A stretch of 64,000 nt of DNA from Marinomonas sp. IMCC 4694 (GCF_008122525.1 NZ_VSRV01000001.1:1054001-1118000); one strand, 5' to 3'. Counted from the stretch's first letter, positions 27,757-37,644 are shown. Made by a program: numbers and translations. The notes: generated by a model from the sequence alone, not told the origin.

Positions 27757-27999
27757 TTTTGCCTTTCTGCTTTGTTTAATCTTTGTTCGATATTGTTTCG
27801 CCTCTTCCTGATTTATTAGCACTTTGATTTATATCAGTGTTTTGATATAAGATATTTTTATACTTCCTTGTTTCATCCAGTAGAAAATGCCAGTCTTAAG
27901 TATTTGCAAAATAAGTGGCGATGTCTTACTAATAGACGAATGTAAACACGGCGGTTCAATCAAACTCGCATGAAATCATAAGGATGTAAATCATTAACG

Positions 28000-30420
28000 A
28001 TGGATGTTGTATTTTCTAAATCATTACTATTCAAACAGGCGATTTTAACCCTAGCCTTAGCCATTGTATTAAGCGTAATCAGTAGCGTTATTCAGCTGGT
28101 GAATGCAATTCAGTACCAGAAAACACAGATCAATCAAAATTTTGAAGAGCTGCTTGCGATTGTCGATAAGCCATTATCGGAAGCCATGTTTCGGTTGGAC
28201 ATTGACTATGCCCAGCAGCAAATTGATAGCTTATTACTTAATGCGTCTATTGCGCACGTAGAAGTCCGAGATGACGCTGGTGTCCTGTTTGTTGAAGCAA
28301 CCGCGGCCACATCGAACCATTTTGCGGTTAGCCATTCTTTAGTGAATTACTTTTTATCAGATTTACCCGATTATCAACGCCGATTACGGTTAGAAACGCC
28401 TGTTTTTGACGCTGGTACTGTTACCTTGTTGCCGGAAAAGCGGTTTTTATTAAACAAGATCTTCAAAGAACACCTGTCTATATTGACCTACAATTTATTT
28501 AAAGATGTGTTGTTAGCGTCACTTATTTGCCTGTTGTTTTATCTTTTGGTTACGCGCCCACTAAGACGCTTAACAGAGTCTTTGTCGACCGTAGATGTAA
28601 ATGGCAATTTTCCCTTACCGTCGTCTTTTTACCGTCACCATCACTCTGACGAGTTGGGGGATCTACACACGACTTTTTCCCTCTTATGGAAAAAGTTAAA
28701 CACGGCTCTGAGTGATTTGGAACGAAGCGACAACCACACCAAAGCCATGATAGAACATGCAGCAGATGGCATGCTTCTATTGGATCAAAATGACCGTGTT
28801 ATCTTGGTGAATAGCGCCGCTGAGATTATGCTGAAAATCGAAGGTGTGGGGCTTCAGTCCAACGTGTTGGATGCCTTGTATACAGAGTCTTCTTGGGCTC
28901 AATTTACGGATGCATTAAATGGTTTAAAGTTGGATGAGCCGCTCACAGTGGAAGCAACTTACAAAGCAAAAGACATTGAGTTGTCGGTTGAAATCCGAAT
29001 GGTCAAGTATCAGATACAGAGCAATATTGAAACGTTGCTGTTGATTCGTGATGTTTCTGAACGCAAGCAAACGCAAGCGCATATCCACCATCTGGCGTAC
29101 TATGATTCGGTTACCACGCTGCCAAATCGTCAATACTTTGTAGATCAGGTTGGTAACGCTTTGCGCAACCAAAAAACCAAGACCTCCGGCTGTTATTCCG
29201 CTGTGATTTTTATGGATTTGGATCGGTTTAAAACCATCAACGATTCCTTGGGGCACGATGTTGGTGACCAGTTATTAGCTTGTGTGGCGACACAACTGTC
29301 TTTACTTATGGACGATAACGTGATTATTGCCAGAATGGGAGGGGATGAGTTTGCCTTCTTGTTTATTAATATCGCGGAGAATGCCGTCCAAGCCGAAAAA
29401 CTATCCACGCAGTTTGCGAATCAACTCATGACTGCTTGCCAACAAGTTAAAAAAGTAGCGCGTCATGAGGTGCACATCACGGCGAGTTTAGGCGGGACTA
29501 TTTTTGATGGCAAAGAGAGGTCTGTCGAGGCGATTTTGAAACAAGCCGATACGGCTTTGTATCGTGCAAAAGAGTCTGGTCGCAATACTTTCGCTTTGTA
29601 TATGGATGACATGCAAGCGGTGTCTGATGCACGTCTTGAAATGGAAAAAGCACTGCATCACGCCACAGAAAACACGCTTTTTCAACTTTATTATCAACCG
29701 CAGACCAATGCCAACAATGAGCTTATCGGGGCTGAAGCACTGATCCGATGGAACGACCCGAAACGGGGGTTTATTTCTCCGGCTGAGTTTATTCCTGTGG
29801 CCGAAGAAATAGGACTGATTGTCGAAATAGGCCATTGGGTTTTAAACGAAGCCTTGTCACAAGTCGCAACGTGGTTACGAGAAGGGAAGTGGCGTCGCTC
29901 CTGGCGTATGTCGATTAATGTCAGCCCAATTCAATTTCAACAAGCGAGTTTTTTGCCGATGCTTACGGCTCAATTAGCAAAACATAAAGTCCCTGCCAGT
30001 TGCATCGACCTTGAAATTACAGAAAATATGTTGTTGAACGATTTAGCCACATCCTTAGAAAAAATGAACGACATCAAGGGGATGGGCATTCATCTCTCTA
30101 TTGATGACTTTGGTACGGGGTACTCATCGCTTAAATACTTAAAATCTTTGCCGATTGACCGATTAAAAATAGACCAATCCTTCGTGCGTGATTTGTTAAC
30201 CGATAAAAGCGACGAAGCGATAGTCCATGCTGTGATTGCCATGGCAAAAGCCTTGAATATTAGCGTTATTGCTGAAGGAGTAGAAACCTTCCTGCATTAT
30301 GAACGATTGCGTGAAATTGGGTGTTATTATTACCAAGGTTATTACTTTGGTCATCCTCTTCCGTCTGATGATTTTACGGTCGCGTTTGTAGACAGCGTCC
30401 TCTCCCCTAAACTTTCTTGA
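28000..30420 (+). CDS. Membrane GGDEF-EAL cyclic-di-GMP protein with PAS domain
   Basis: The 806-residue protein has an N-terminal membrane helix (about 10-30), a periplasmic domain (about 35-155), a second helix (about 165-185), a HAMP-like region, a PAS domain (about 250-350), a GGDEF domain (about 365-530) and an EAL domain (about 545-795). The cyclase motif GGDEF is intact at residues 447-451. The phosphodiesterase residues are also present: EAL at 579-581, the Asn/Glu segments in EITENML and DDFGTGYSSL at about 702, and AEGVET. No RxxD inhibitory site precedes GGDEF. It is probably bifunctional; the net activity cannot be told from sequence. The 299-bp region upstream shows nothing beyond the phoX terminator. 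Confidence 0.92.
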   Translation: MDVVFSKSLLFKQAILTLALAIVLSVISSVIQLVNAIQYQKTQINQNFEELLAIVDKPLSEAMFRLDIDYAQQQIDSLLLNASIAHVEVRDDAGVLFVEATAATSNHFAVSHSLVNYFLSDLPDYQRRLRLETPVFDAGTVTLLPEKRFLLNKIFKEHLSILTYNLFKDVLLASLICLLFYLLVTRPLRRLTESLSTVDVNGNFPLPSSFYRHHHSDELGDLHTTFSLLWKKLNTALSDLERSDNHTKAMIEHAADGMLLLDQNDRVILVNSAAEIMLKIEGVGLQSNVLDALYTESSWAQFTDALNGLKLDEPLTVEATYKAKDIELSVEIRMVKYQIQSNIETLLLIRDVSERKQTQAHIHHLAYYDSVTTLPNRQYFVDQVGNALRNQKTKTSGCYSAVIFMDLDRFKTINDSLGHDVGDQLLACVATQLSLLMDDNVIIARMGGDEFAFLFINIAENAVQAEKLSTQFANQLMTACQQVKKVARHEVHITASLGGTIFDGKERSVEAILKQADTALYRAKESGRNTFALYMDDMQAVSDARLEMEKALHHATENTLFQLYYQPQTNANNELIGAEALIRWNDPKRGFISPAEFIPVAEEIGLIVEIGHWVLNEALSQVATWLREGKWRRSWRMSINVSPIQFQQASFLPMLTAQLAKHKVPASCIDLEITENMLLNDLATSLEKMNDIKGMGIHLSIDDFGTGYSSLKYLKSLPIDRLKIDQSFVRDLLTDKSDEAIVHAVIAMAKALNISVIAEGVETFLHYERLREIGCYYYQGYYFGHPLPSDDFTVAFVDSVLSPKLS

Positions 30421-30528
30421 TATCCTATTATCCTATTATCGTGTTTTGATTTTTGTGCGACTATGTTGCCATGAAACGCGACGACGGAACACACACAGAG
30501 CTGATCAATCCGACACATAGGAGCACGT

Positions 30529-30942
30529 ATGTCCACATTATTTCATTACGCTTTTCACGTAACGTCACTGGAGAAAACACGCCAGTTTTATACGCACGTA
30601 CTCGGCTGTACGGAAGGGCGAAGCACAGAGACTTGGGTTGATTTTGATTTTTATGGCCATCAGTTATCATTGCATTTAGGCACGCCAAGCCCAACGACCA
30701 ACACAGGTCGTGTAGGGGATTACCTTGTGCCAATGCCTCATTTTGGCCTGATATTACCGTTGGACGAATGGCAAGCCGTAGCGGCTAGATTAACTCACGC
30801 CAACGTGATGTTTGATCTTGCGCCTAGCGTACGTTTTGAAGGTTTGCCTGGCGAGCAATGGACTCTTTTTTTCAAAGATCCCAGCGGTAATGCGATTGAA
30901 TTAAAAGGCTTTAAAGACCCCGCTCAGGTTTATGCACGATGA
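30529..30942 (+). CDS. VOC family (glyoxalase-like) protein
   Basis: The 137-residue protein begins LFHYAFHVTSLEKTRQFYTHVLGC, with a metal-ligand His near residue 9, and ends WTLFFKDPSGNAIELKGFKDP, with the DPSGN signature and ligand Glu typical of VOC enzymes. YGHQLSLHLG supplies a further His. Its substrate is unknown. GTAGG-like AGGAGC precedes the ATG. The stop overlaps the next gene by ATGA, so it is likely made together with the GhrA-like reductase. Confidence 0.8.
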   Translation: MSTLFHYAFHVTSLEKTRQFYTHVLGCTEGRSTETWVDFDFYGHQLSLHLGTPSPTTNTGRVGDYLVPMPHFGLILPLDEWQAVAARLTHANVMFDLAPSVRFEGLPGEQWTLFFKDPSGNAIELKGFKDPAQVYAR

Positions 30943-31898
30943 TTTCTTTGGTGCCTTTTATGGTGATTCCTTTTGTAAGTCGCTTGGATTTGGACGCGCA
31001 ACAAGCGTGGATTGATGTCTTATCAGCCGCCATGCCAGACGAGCATATCGTGCCCTTCGCGACGTTAACTCCAGAGCAAAAATCAGCTTGTCATTTGGCG
31101 ATAGTGGCGGACCCTGAACCGAATGATTTACTGGCGTTACCTGCTTTGACCTGGGTACACAGTGTGTGGGCCGGTGTCGAACGTATGGTGCACGAATTGG
31201 TGTCACCAACGTTTTCTATTGTGCGTTTGGTTGATCCACAGCTTGCTGATACCATGTCGGAAGCCGTATTGGCTTGGACCCTTTTCTTGCATCGAGACAT
31301 GCCTGCTTATGCCAAACAACAGGCGAATTATCGCTGGGAACAGCGGCCAATGGTGCAGGCAAAAGAGCGCCGTATTGGTGTTCTTGGGTTGGGCGAATTA
31401 GGAAAAGTCAGCGCGTTGAGATTGGCTCATAATGGGTTCTCAGTGGCCGGCTGGAGTCGTAATGAGAAACACATAGCGGGTATTACCTGTTTTGATGGTC
31501 ATGAGGGGTTGGTGTCTTTATTACGACAGAGTGATATTTTGGTGTGTCTTTTACCTCTTACCTCAGAAACGAAAGGCTTATTGAGCCGTGAATCCTTGGC
31601 GTATTTGCCCGCAGGGGCTGGGTTGATTAATTTTGCCCGTGGTTTGATTATTGACGACAACGCTCTGCTTGAAAAGCTCGATCAAGGTGTTGTGTCCCAC
31701 GCGGTATTAGATGTGTTTATGCAAGAGCCTTTACCAAAAAATCATCAATATTGGCAACACCACGCGGTCACCGTATTGCCGCATATTTCAGCCCCAACTC
31801 ATTTGATAAGTGCCAGTCTTATTCTTGCGGATAACATAAAATATTATCGTATGACCGGTATTATTCCTTCTTGTGTTGATGTCTCGAGAGGCTACTGA
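30939..31898 (+). CDS. ghrA: Glyoxylate/hydroxypyruvate reductase A-like dehydrogenase
   Basis: This 319-residue D-2-hydroxyacid dehydrogenase would reduce glyoxylate or hydroxypyruvate with NAD(P)H. The Rossmann motif is RIGVLGLGELGKVSALRLA with the following basic residues in GWSRNEK favouring NADPH. The substrate-binding region shows GLINFARGLIIDDNALLEKL, where the Arg in NFARG is the conserved catalytic-region residue, and a C-terminal HHAVTVLPHISA with the catalytic His. It overlaps the VOC gene and is followed by a small isomerase gene. Confidence 0.82.
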   Translation: MISLVPFMVIPFVSRLDLDAQQAWIDVLSAAMPDEHIVPFATLTPEQKSACHLAIVADPEPNDLLALPALTWVHSVWAGVERMVHELVSPTFSIVRLVDPQLADTMSEAVLAWTLFLHRDMPAYAKQQANYRWEQRPMVQAKERRIGVLGLGELGKVSALRLAHNGFSVAGWSRNEKHIAGITCFDGHEGLVSLLRQSDILVCLLPLTSETKGLLSRESLAYLPAGAGLINFARGLIIDDNALLEKLDQGVVSHAVLDVFMQEPLPKNHQYWQHHAVTVLPHISAPTHLISASLILADNIKYYRMTGIIPSCVDVSRGY

Positions 31899-31939
31899 TA
31901 ACGTCATTTTTTTCATAAATCCAAACGCAGGAGTCTGGT

Positions 31940-32302
31940 ATGCCACATTGTATTATTGAGTACAGTCAAAATTTAGAGCAAGAAGTGCCGCCTGCCGATT
32001 TGCTCGAAGCAGTCAAAGAAGCATGTATGGCGTCTTCCTTATTTGCATTAGCCGATATTAAGTTGCGCAGTAATGCTTATAAAAGTTTCGTGACGGGTGG
32101 TCAAGAAGATGCCTTTGTGCATGTGACGATCAGAATGTTGTCTGGAAGAAGTACAGAGCAAAGACAGCAGTTGTCACATTTGATACTCGAAACCTTGACG
32201 CGTTTTTCCCTGAAAAATGTCAGCTTTTCTGCCGAAATCTGTGAAATGGAACGTGAGACTTACGCTAAAAAAGTCGTGCTGTCTTCATCGAATTTGTCCT
32301 AA
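31940..32302 (+). CDS. 5-carboxymethyl-2-hydroxymuconate isomerase family protein
   Basis: The 120-residue protein is of the CHMI/tautomerase type: MPHCIIEYSQNLEQE with the N-terminal proline (Pro 2 after Met removal at the first position) and the IEYS pattern, and ESRIRMLSGRS-like TIRMLSGRSTEQRQQL. In the homoprotocatechuate pathway the enzyme isomerises a muconate, but no other gene of that pathway is nearby, so its substrate here is unknown. GGAG lies just upstream of the ATG. Confidence 0.8.
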   Translation: MPHCIIEYSQNLEQEVPPADLLEAVKEACMASSLFALADIKLRSNAYKSFVTGGQEDAFVHVTIRMLSGRSTEQRQQLSHLILETLTRFSLKNVSFSAEICEMERETYAKKVVLSSSNLS

Positions 32303-32340
32303 AAAGAAGCGGGTCATTAGCATCCATAGAGTGTGAATTG

Positions 32341-33378
32341 ATGAAAGTAATACCTTGTTCAGCAACGCTGTTTTCAATAATGCTGAGCTGTATGTTGCTG
32401 CCCAGCAAGCTTTGGGCGCAGGTCGACGACTCCGCATCCAACGGTGATCCCGCTAAAGATCAGATAATCAGTGGGCCATTGCTTCGGAGTGAGTGGTTGC
32501 CGGAGAGTGAGGCAGCCACTTCTTATTTTCCGGAAGAGCCTGAAGTACCAGAATCCATTGTTAAGCGCGCTAAAGATGATAATGGACTTTTTCAGCAAAG
32601 AGAAAATCGAGAAGCATCGACGGTGAATAATCCATTTGTTTTAACACCGCATAAACCTAATTATTTTTTACCCATCGCCTATACGTCAAACCCAAATGAT
32701 CGTGCATTTTTAGGCGATGATGCGGGAACAGAAAGTTTAGACAGCGTGGAATTTAAGTTTCAACTAAGTTTAAAATTCCCCGTCGCTTATGACATAGTCG
32801 GTCGCAATACAAGTTTGTGGTTTGCCTACACACAGCAGGCCTATTGGCAATCGTATAACAGCGATATTTCTGCACCGTTTCGCGACACCAACCATGAGCC
32901 AGAAGCGTTTATTGTGACAAAACCAAAAAACGGTTTTTTAGGTATCAAGCCAAACTACGTGGCTTATGGGTTTAACCATCAGTCGAATGGGCAGTCTGGG
33001 GATTTATCTCGTTCATGGAACCGATTTTACGTCGATTTCATGTTTGAATTGGGCGACACCGCGTTTTCTATTAAGCCTTGGTATCGAATTCCTGAAAATG
33101 TCGAATTAGATGATAATCCGAATATCGAAAATTATTATGGTTACGGTGAATTGAACCTGATTCACGTTGTGGATGACTACACCATCGATGTGATGTTCAG
33201 AAACAATTTAAAACCCTCCGATAACCGAGGCGCGATTCAGGTCGGGTTCACTTTCCCTTTATGGGGAAAAACCCGTGGTTACGTGCAATATTTTAATGGT
33301 TATGGTCAATCTTTGCTGGATTATAACCATCAAACTCAGTCATTGGGGGTAGGGATAATGTTGACCAATTGGCTTTAA
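32341..33378 (+). CDS. pldA: Outer-membrane phospholipase A
   Basis: OMPLA hydrolyses phospholipids that reach the outer leaflet of the outer membrane. The protein of about 346 residues has a signal peptide ending near SKLWAQ, a polar N-terminal extension (about 30-100) and a 12-strand barrel. Catalytic residues sit in GFNHQSNGQSGDLSRSWN: His 213, Ser 215 and Asn 227, with the same spacing as E. coli His 142, Ser 144 and Asn 156. ATG at 32341 is preferred to the TTG one codon earlier. It is convergent with the dienelactone hydrolase gene. Confidence 0.9.
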   Translation: MKVIPCSATLFSIMLSCMLLPSKLWAQVDDSASNGDPAKDQIISGPLLRSEWLPESEAATSYFPEEPEVPESIVKRAKDDNGLFQQRENREASTVNNPFVLTPHKPNYFLPIAYTSNPNDRAFLGDDAGTESLDSVEFKFQLSLKFPVAYDIVGRNTSLWFAYTQQAYWQSYNSDISAPFRDTNHEPEAFIVTKPKNGFLGIKPNYVAYGFNHQSNGQSGDLSRSWNRFYVDFMFELGDTAFSIKPWYRIPENVELDDNPNIENYYGYGELNLIHVVDDYTIDVMFRNNLKPSDNRGAIQVGFTFPLWGKTRGYVQYFNGYGQSLLDYNHQTQSLGVGIMLTNWL

Positions 33379-33385
33379 ACTGAAA

Positions 33386-33420
33386 AGCGCTGTCGCTTTT
33401 GTCAAACGGACAGCGCTATT
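33386..33420. terminator. Bidirectional hairpin between pldA and DLH gene
   Basis: AGCGCTGTC (33386-33394) pairs with GACAGCGCT (33409-33417). Short T/A-rich stretches lie on each side, so it may serve both convergent genes. Confidence 0.65.
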
Positions 33421-33438
33421 TATACGCTCAATGCAAGG

Positions 33439-34362
33439 TTAAGACATCAATGTTTGTTTAAAGAAATTAACGGTTCTTTCCCAGGCAAGCTCGGCGTTTT
33501 TTTCTTGGTAACGAGCCGTTGAATCATTGTGGAAGCCATGATTGGCGTTAGCGTATGTAAAAGCCGTGTAATTAACTTGGTTGGCTTTTAATGCTGTTTC
33601 GTAGTCTGGCCACGTGGCATTTACCCGTTGATCTAATTCGGCGAAGTGCAATTGCAGCGGCGCCTTGATATTCTCTGTGTTAGATTTAGCCGGTGTACCG
33701 TAATAGGGGGCGCCTGCATGAATGGTATCTGGCATGTTAGCCGCTAGAGCGTTGGTCAAGTAACCGCCGTAGCAAAACCCAACCATTCCAACTTTTCCGG
33801 TACTAAAAGTGTGATGTTTCAATAAGGTAGCGGCGTCCATGAAGTCACCTTCAATTTTATCGCCATCCATTGTTTTCTGCATGGCACGGCCTTCATCATC
33901 GTTGCCTGGGTAACCGCCCAGTGGAAACAGAGCATCAGGTGCAAAGGCAATAAAACCCACTTTGGCCAATCGACGCGCCACGTCTTCGATGTAAGGGTTT
34001 AGTCCGCGGTTTTCATGAGCAACCAGAACGGCTGGCGCTTTATTGTCCATGTTTACGCCTTTGGGAACCACCAAATAACCACGCGCTTTTCCGTGACCAT
34101 TAGGGGAGTCGTATTCCACATAGCTTGCAGTGATGTCAGGGTCATTGAATGAAATCTGCTCGGCCAGTGCGTAGTTTGGAGTTAGTGCGCTCGCCACAAC
34201 AGACAGTGTCAATCCTGTTACGCTCAGCGTACCAAGACGAGATAAGAAAGTGCGGCGATCAATATCACCGTGAGCGTATTCGTCATACCAATCAAACGCT
34301 TGCTGGGGGATGGTGCTAGTGGTTTTACTTTTGTTGTTAGACCGATCGATAAATAAAGTCAT
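33439..34362 (-). CDS. Dienelactone hydrolase family protein with Tat signal
   Basis: The 307-residue alpha/beta hydrolase has an N-terminal twin-arginine signal (DIDRRTFLSRLG, arginines 36-37), which points to export of a folded enzyme. The catalytic triad of the DLH family is visible: nucleophile Cys in VGFCYGGYLTNAL, Asp in FAELDQRVNA and His in NANHGFHND; the conserved Glu lies in VAHENRGLNPYI. Cytoplasmic DLH enzymes open dienelactones; exported relatives are less studied, and the substrate is unknown. The 184 bp between its start and IS copy 2 hold its promoter region. Confidence 0.85.
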   Translation of the reverse strand: MTLFIDRSNNKSKTTSTIPQQAFDWYDEYAHGDIDRRTFLSRLGTLSVTGLTLSVVASALTPNYALAEQISFNDPDITASYVEYDSPNGHGKARGYLVVPKGVNMDNKAPAVLVAHENRGLNPYIEDVARRLAKVGFIAFAPDALFPLGGYPGNDDEGRAMQKTMDGDKIEGDFMDAATLLKHHTFSTGKVGMVGFCYGGYLTNALAANMPDTIHAGAPYYGTPAKSNTENIKAPLQLHFAELDQRVNATWPDYETALKANQVNYTAFTYANANHGFHNDSTARYQEKNAELAWERTVNFFKQTLMS

Positions 34363-34546
34363 TTCAATTCCTTCTTAATTCGGTGAGTAAATCAAAGAAT
34401 AACGTGCTGGTTAGAGCTCGGTGTTCTGAAGTGGTTCAATAGTTACGGAGGAAAAAATACATCAGATGACATTTATTGATCTTTTTCAAATGTCGCTTCG
34501 TATTGTAATTTAGTGTTAGCACATTATTGACATCGCAGTCGCGACC

Positions 34547-35985
34547 GAGCATCTTGCAAAACTAATAGCCAACCCATTTGTGGATAACTTATCGCCCTTT
34601 TAGAGGCTGTTTTTTTACTCAGTTAAGCATGTGTTTCTATGCATTTTCTATTTTGACTAGGTCGTCATCGCTTTTCTCTCTTTTTTGATCATAGCGGCTC
34701 GTTCTGTGACCACCCCAGAAGCACAATATCCTCGATACATGACTTATTTTTCTGCGATTTATTGCCGCAGTCGAAGCAGTTGATCGACACTCAGTACTAA
34801 AATGCCAAACATCAGGTGACTCATGACTTTTACCTCACCACGTACCCAGATGTGTCGACCTCCGAACTCATCCTTGAGTCGGCCATTGGCTCGTTCTGCG
34901 CCCGAACGTTCCCGATAACGCACCGTATCGGCGGGTTCAAATCCTTCTTTCTCGCCCCCTCTGGGGTTGTGATCTATCAGGGGCACATGCCCTAACTCTC
35001 TACTGTGCTCATGCAGGTCAATACTGCAGTAGGCGGCGTCCATCAGATCATAAAGGTTGGTCACCCTCGCCGCACTGATGTGAGACAGAGGGATGGCGGC
35101 ACGGCTGTCATGCATGGAGGCTGAGGACAGCAAAGCGGAGATGGGGACGCCACAGTCTGCAATGTCTAGATGCAGTTTGTAGCCATTCCAGCTGTTTTTA
35201 TAGCCTTGAGCATTGCATTTTGTGCCACGACGGCAATCAACCGGGATCTCTTTAAGCATCTCTTCTAGGCATTGGGTACGTTGCCGTGCCACATTGAATT
35301 TGATCGGGCGGTTTTCATCTTTGTCCTTGCGGGGCCGCCCTTTAAGCTTAGGTTTATCCGTGTCCACTTTGTCGATCTTTTGTGGACGTTCTCTCACCTT
35401 AATCGCCGTCCCGTCTCGGCTGATATGCCCAATGAGACGATCTCCAAAGTGCATTTTGATCAGCACCTCGTGGGCACGTTCGGCCAACTTATCTTTGGCA
35501 AACGTCTCGAACGCACGAGAAAAAGTCGAGGCTGAGGGCAGTTTCTTATGAAGCGGAAATCCACAGATTCGCTGTAATGCTTTGTCCATGTTTAGGCGTT
35601 CTATTAGATGCACCGTGGTGGTAAGCCCAAGCACTACCTTGGCAACAAACGCGTTGGCTAACCAAGCGAGTTCATGGGGAGGACGCCCCGTCCGATACGA
35701 AAAGCGTGTCACAAACTCTTCGATGCGAGACCATTCCAAGATATGAATCAGTTTTTCAAGTTTTGGGGTCAACAAGCCTATTTCTTGGTGTAAAGCAGGA
35801 ATCAATTGGCCTTGAACGATTTGCCAGCGTTGCATTATTTGTTGGGGCGTCGTAGCATTCATAGAGTGGGTATGTCGATGTTGTGTGAGAACGCTATCGT
35901 CGCCGGAAACGGCAGCCCACGTCTTCTCTTTTTTCGTTATTCCACGAATAGATATGGCTTATATCGACAGTTTTGCAATTACCTC
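34547..35985 (-). mobile_element. Insertion sequence copy 2 (1439 bp, inverted)
   Basis: This is the inverted copy of the element at 17401-18839, of the same length with the same terminal repeats. It is flanked by the 4-bp direct repeat GACC (34543-34546 and 35986-35989). Because each copy has its own matching target duplication, the two inserted separately and no inversion between them has occurred since. This copy lies 52 bp upstream of folM. Confidence 0.93.
34759..35862 (-). CDS. DDE transposase of the IS (copy 2)
   Basis: The encoded 367-residue protein is identical to that of copy 1 and intact, with the same acidic residues (ISRDGT, DLMDAAYC, SGAERANGR). It is read in the opposite direction from copy 1 and from the adjacent folM. 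The base before the start codon differs (CTCT here, CTTT in copy 1). Confidence 0.9.
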   Translation of the reverse strand: MNATTPQQIMQRWQIVQGQLIPALHQEIGLLTPKLEKLIHILEWSRIEEFVTRFSYRTGRPPHELAWLANAFVAKVVLGLTTTVHLIERLNMDKALQRICGFPLHKKLPSASTFSRAFETFAKDKLAERAHEVLIKMHFGDRLIGHISRDGTAIKVRERPQKIDKVDTDKPKLKGRPRKDKDENRPIKFNVARQRTQCLEEMLKEIPVDCRRGTKCNAQGYKNSWNGYKLHLDIADCGVPISALLSSASMHDSRAAIPLSHISAARVTNLYDLMDAAYCSIDLHEHSRELGHVPLIDHNPRGGEKEGFEPADTVRYRERSGAERANGRLKDEFGGRHIWVRGEVKVMSHLMFGILVLSVDQLLRLRQ

Positions 35986-36037
35986 GACCTTAAAAGTGTT
36001 TCGTTACTTCAATTCAACTCAACAGGAATGTAAGCAA

Positions 36038-36760
36038 ATGACGCGTAAATTGCCGATTATTATTACGGGAGGAGGCCAGCGTTTGGGATTAGCTTGTGCA
36101 AAAAAACTGTTATCTCAAGGCGGTAATGTAATTGTTACTTATCGAAACAATCGTGAAAATTTAGCTTCTCTCGAATCGCAAGGCGCAGTCTGTATTAAAG
36201 CGGACTTTTCAACAGTGTCCGGTGTTGAGGCGTTTATCACACACATACAGGAACATTATCCAGCATTGGGTGGCATCATTCACAATGCTTCTGAATGGGT
36301 GTCAGAAGACAGTGGGGAAGACGCTGCCTGGTTAATGGAAAAAATGTGGCAAGTGCATGTATTTGCCCCTTATCGTATGAATCTTGCTTTTGAAGCTTTA
36401 TTATGTGCCGGCTCTGAGCAAGACGGTCAGGCTGATATTATTCATATGACAGATTATGTGGCGGAGAAGGGCAGTGATAAGCACATCGCTTACGCGGCCA
36501 GCAAAGCGGGGCTAGCCAATCTCACGCATTCCTTTGCTAAACGTTTTGCGCCGCATATCAAGGTAAATTCAATCGCGCCATCGTTGTTAATGTTTAATCA
36601 TGGCGATGACCCTGAATACCGTACTAAGGCGTTAAATAAATCACTGCTTCGAACGGAGCCGGGTGAACAAGAAGGTGTACTTGCGGTGCAGTACATATTA
36701 AACAGTCGCTATATGACAGGTCGAACCTTGTCACTTGATGGAGGTCGTCATTTGGTTTAA
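36038..36760 (+). CDS. folM: Dihydromonapterin reductase FolM
   Basis: This SDR-family enzyme reduces dihydromonapterin to tetrahydromonapterin and has some dihydrofolate reductase activity. The 240-residue protein shows the NADPH motif IITGGGQRLGLACAKKL with VTYRNN after it, the catalytic Tyr/Lys in HIAYAASKAGLANLTHSFA, and the IAPSL and GRTLSLDGGRHL endings. ATG at 36038 is chosen because AGGAA is upstream and it matches the SDR N-terminus; the longer frame would start inside the IS. It pairs with folE, which makes the pterin precursor. Confidence 0.85.
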   Translation: MTRKLPIIITGGGQRLGLACAKKLLSQGGNVIVTYRNNRENLASLESQGAVCIKADFSTVSGVEAFITHIQEHYPALGGIIHNASEWVSEDSGEDAAWLMEKMWQVHVFAPYRMNLAFEALLCAGSEQDGQADIIHMTDYVAEKGSDKHIAYAASKAGLANLTHSFAKRFAPHIKVNSIAPSLLMFNHGDDPEYRTKALNKSLLRTEPGEQEGVLAVQYILNSRYMTGRTLSLDGGRHLV

Positions 36761-36829
36761 CTCACCACATGATGCATTTTTTGAACGCCTCTAATGCAAG
36801 GGGCAAGGTACTCAACTTAGGACAAAATT

Positions 36830-37513
36830 ATGAAAGCCAATACCGCTGAGCAGCTCAATGTAAATCGCCTAGTGTTGTCTGATGAAGCGATAAAAGTACG
36901 CGATGCTTTAATGAAAACCGGTTTAGAAACCCCGATGATTGATAACGGGCTAACAAGCGAAGAGAAATATCAACGCATTAAAAGTGCTTTTGAAGATGTT
37001 GTAACCACCCTTGGTCTTGACTTAACTGACGACAGCTTAGCTGAAACACCACATCGTATTGCTAAAATGTACGTGAGAGAGATTTTTTCTGGACTGGACT
37101 ACAGCCAATTTCCAAAAATCTCAGTCATTGAAAATAAAATGAAAGTCGATGAGATGGTGAAAGTAAGTGACATCAGCTTTACCAGTACCTGTGAACATCA
37201 CTTTGTGACCATAGATGGTTTAGCAAAAGTCGCTTATTTGCCAAAAGACAAAATCATTGGCCTGTCCAAAATTAATCGTATTGTGCGTTTTTTTGCACAA
37301 CGTCCACAAGTGCAAGAGCGCTTAACTCAGCAAATTTTAGTAACCTTGCAAACCTTACTAGAAACCAACAACGTCGCCGTTAGCATCAGTGCGGTTCACT
37401 ATTGCGTGAAATCACGCGGTGTTATGGACGCCAGCTCTTCGACTCAGACCACTGCACTGGGTGGATTGTTTAAACGCAGCGACAAAACACGCGGTGAGTT
37501 TTTGGCTAACTGA
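36830..37513 (+). CDS. folE: GTP cyclohydrolase I
   Basis: FolE converts GTP to dihydroneopterin triphosphate, the first step of folate and pterin synthesis. The 227-residue protein has the [20 protein letters not shown] region, the zinc-binding Cys and His in [10 protein letters not shown], the third ligand in [14 protein letters not shown] and the [22 protein letters not shown] block. It sits 69 bp after folM, and together the pair suggests tetrahydromonapterin supply, the cofactor of some bacterial phenylalanine hydroxylases. A strong terminator follows. Confidence 0.93.
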   Translation: MKANTAEQLNVNRLVLSDEAIKVRDALMKTGLETPMIDNGLTSEEKYQRIKSAFEDVVTTLGLDLTDDSLAETPHRIAKMYVREIFSGLDYSQFPKISVIENKMKVDEMVKVSDISFTSTCEHHFVTIDGLAKVAYLPKDKIIGLSKINRIVRFFAQRPQVQERLTQQILVTLQTLLETNNVAVSISAVHYCVKSRGVMDASSSTQTTALGGLFKRSDKTRGEFLAN

Positions 37514-37551
37514 TGTTTTCACAGCCCAAATCGTAAAATAATGTGTACACG

Positions 37552-37582
37552 AAAGAGCCTATTTATATAGGCTCTTTTTTTT
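37552..37582 (+). terminator. Intrinsic terminator after folE
   Basis: AAAGAGCCTAT and ATAGGCTCTTT form an 11-bp stem with a TTAT loop and a T run. Confidence 0.9.
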
Positions 37583-37644
37583 ATGTGCTTTTCGCAGCGA
37601 GGGTGACACAATAGCGGGATGATTTTATGGCTAGAGTGTAGGGT

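Noticed and set aside
31940..32302. Start of an aromatic-acid degradation cluster
   Set aside because: Only the isomerase-like gene is present; neighbours are a reductase and phospholipase A, so no pathway is supported.
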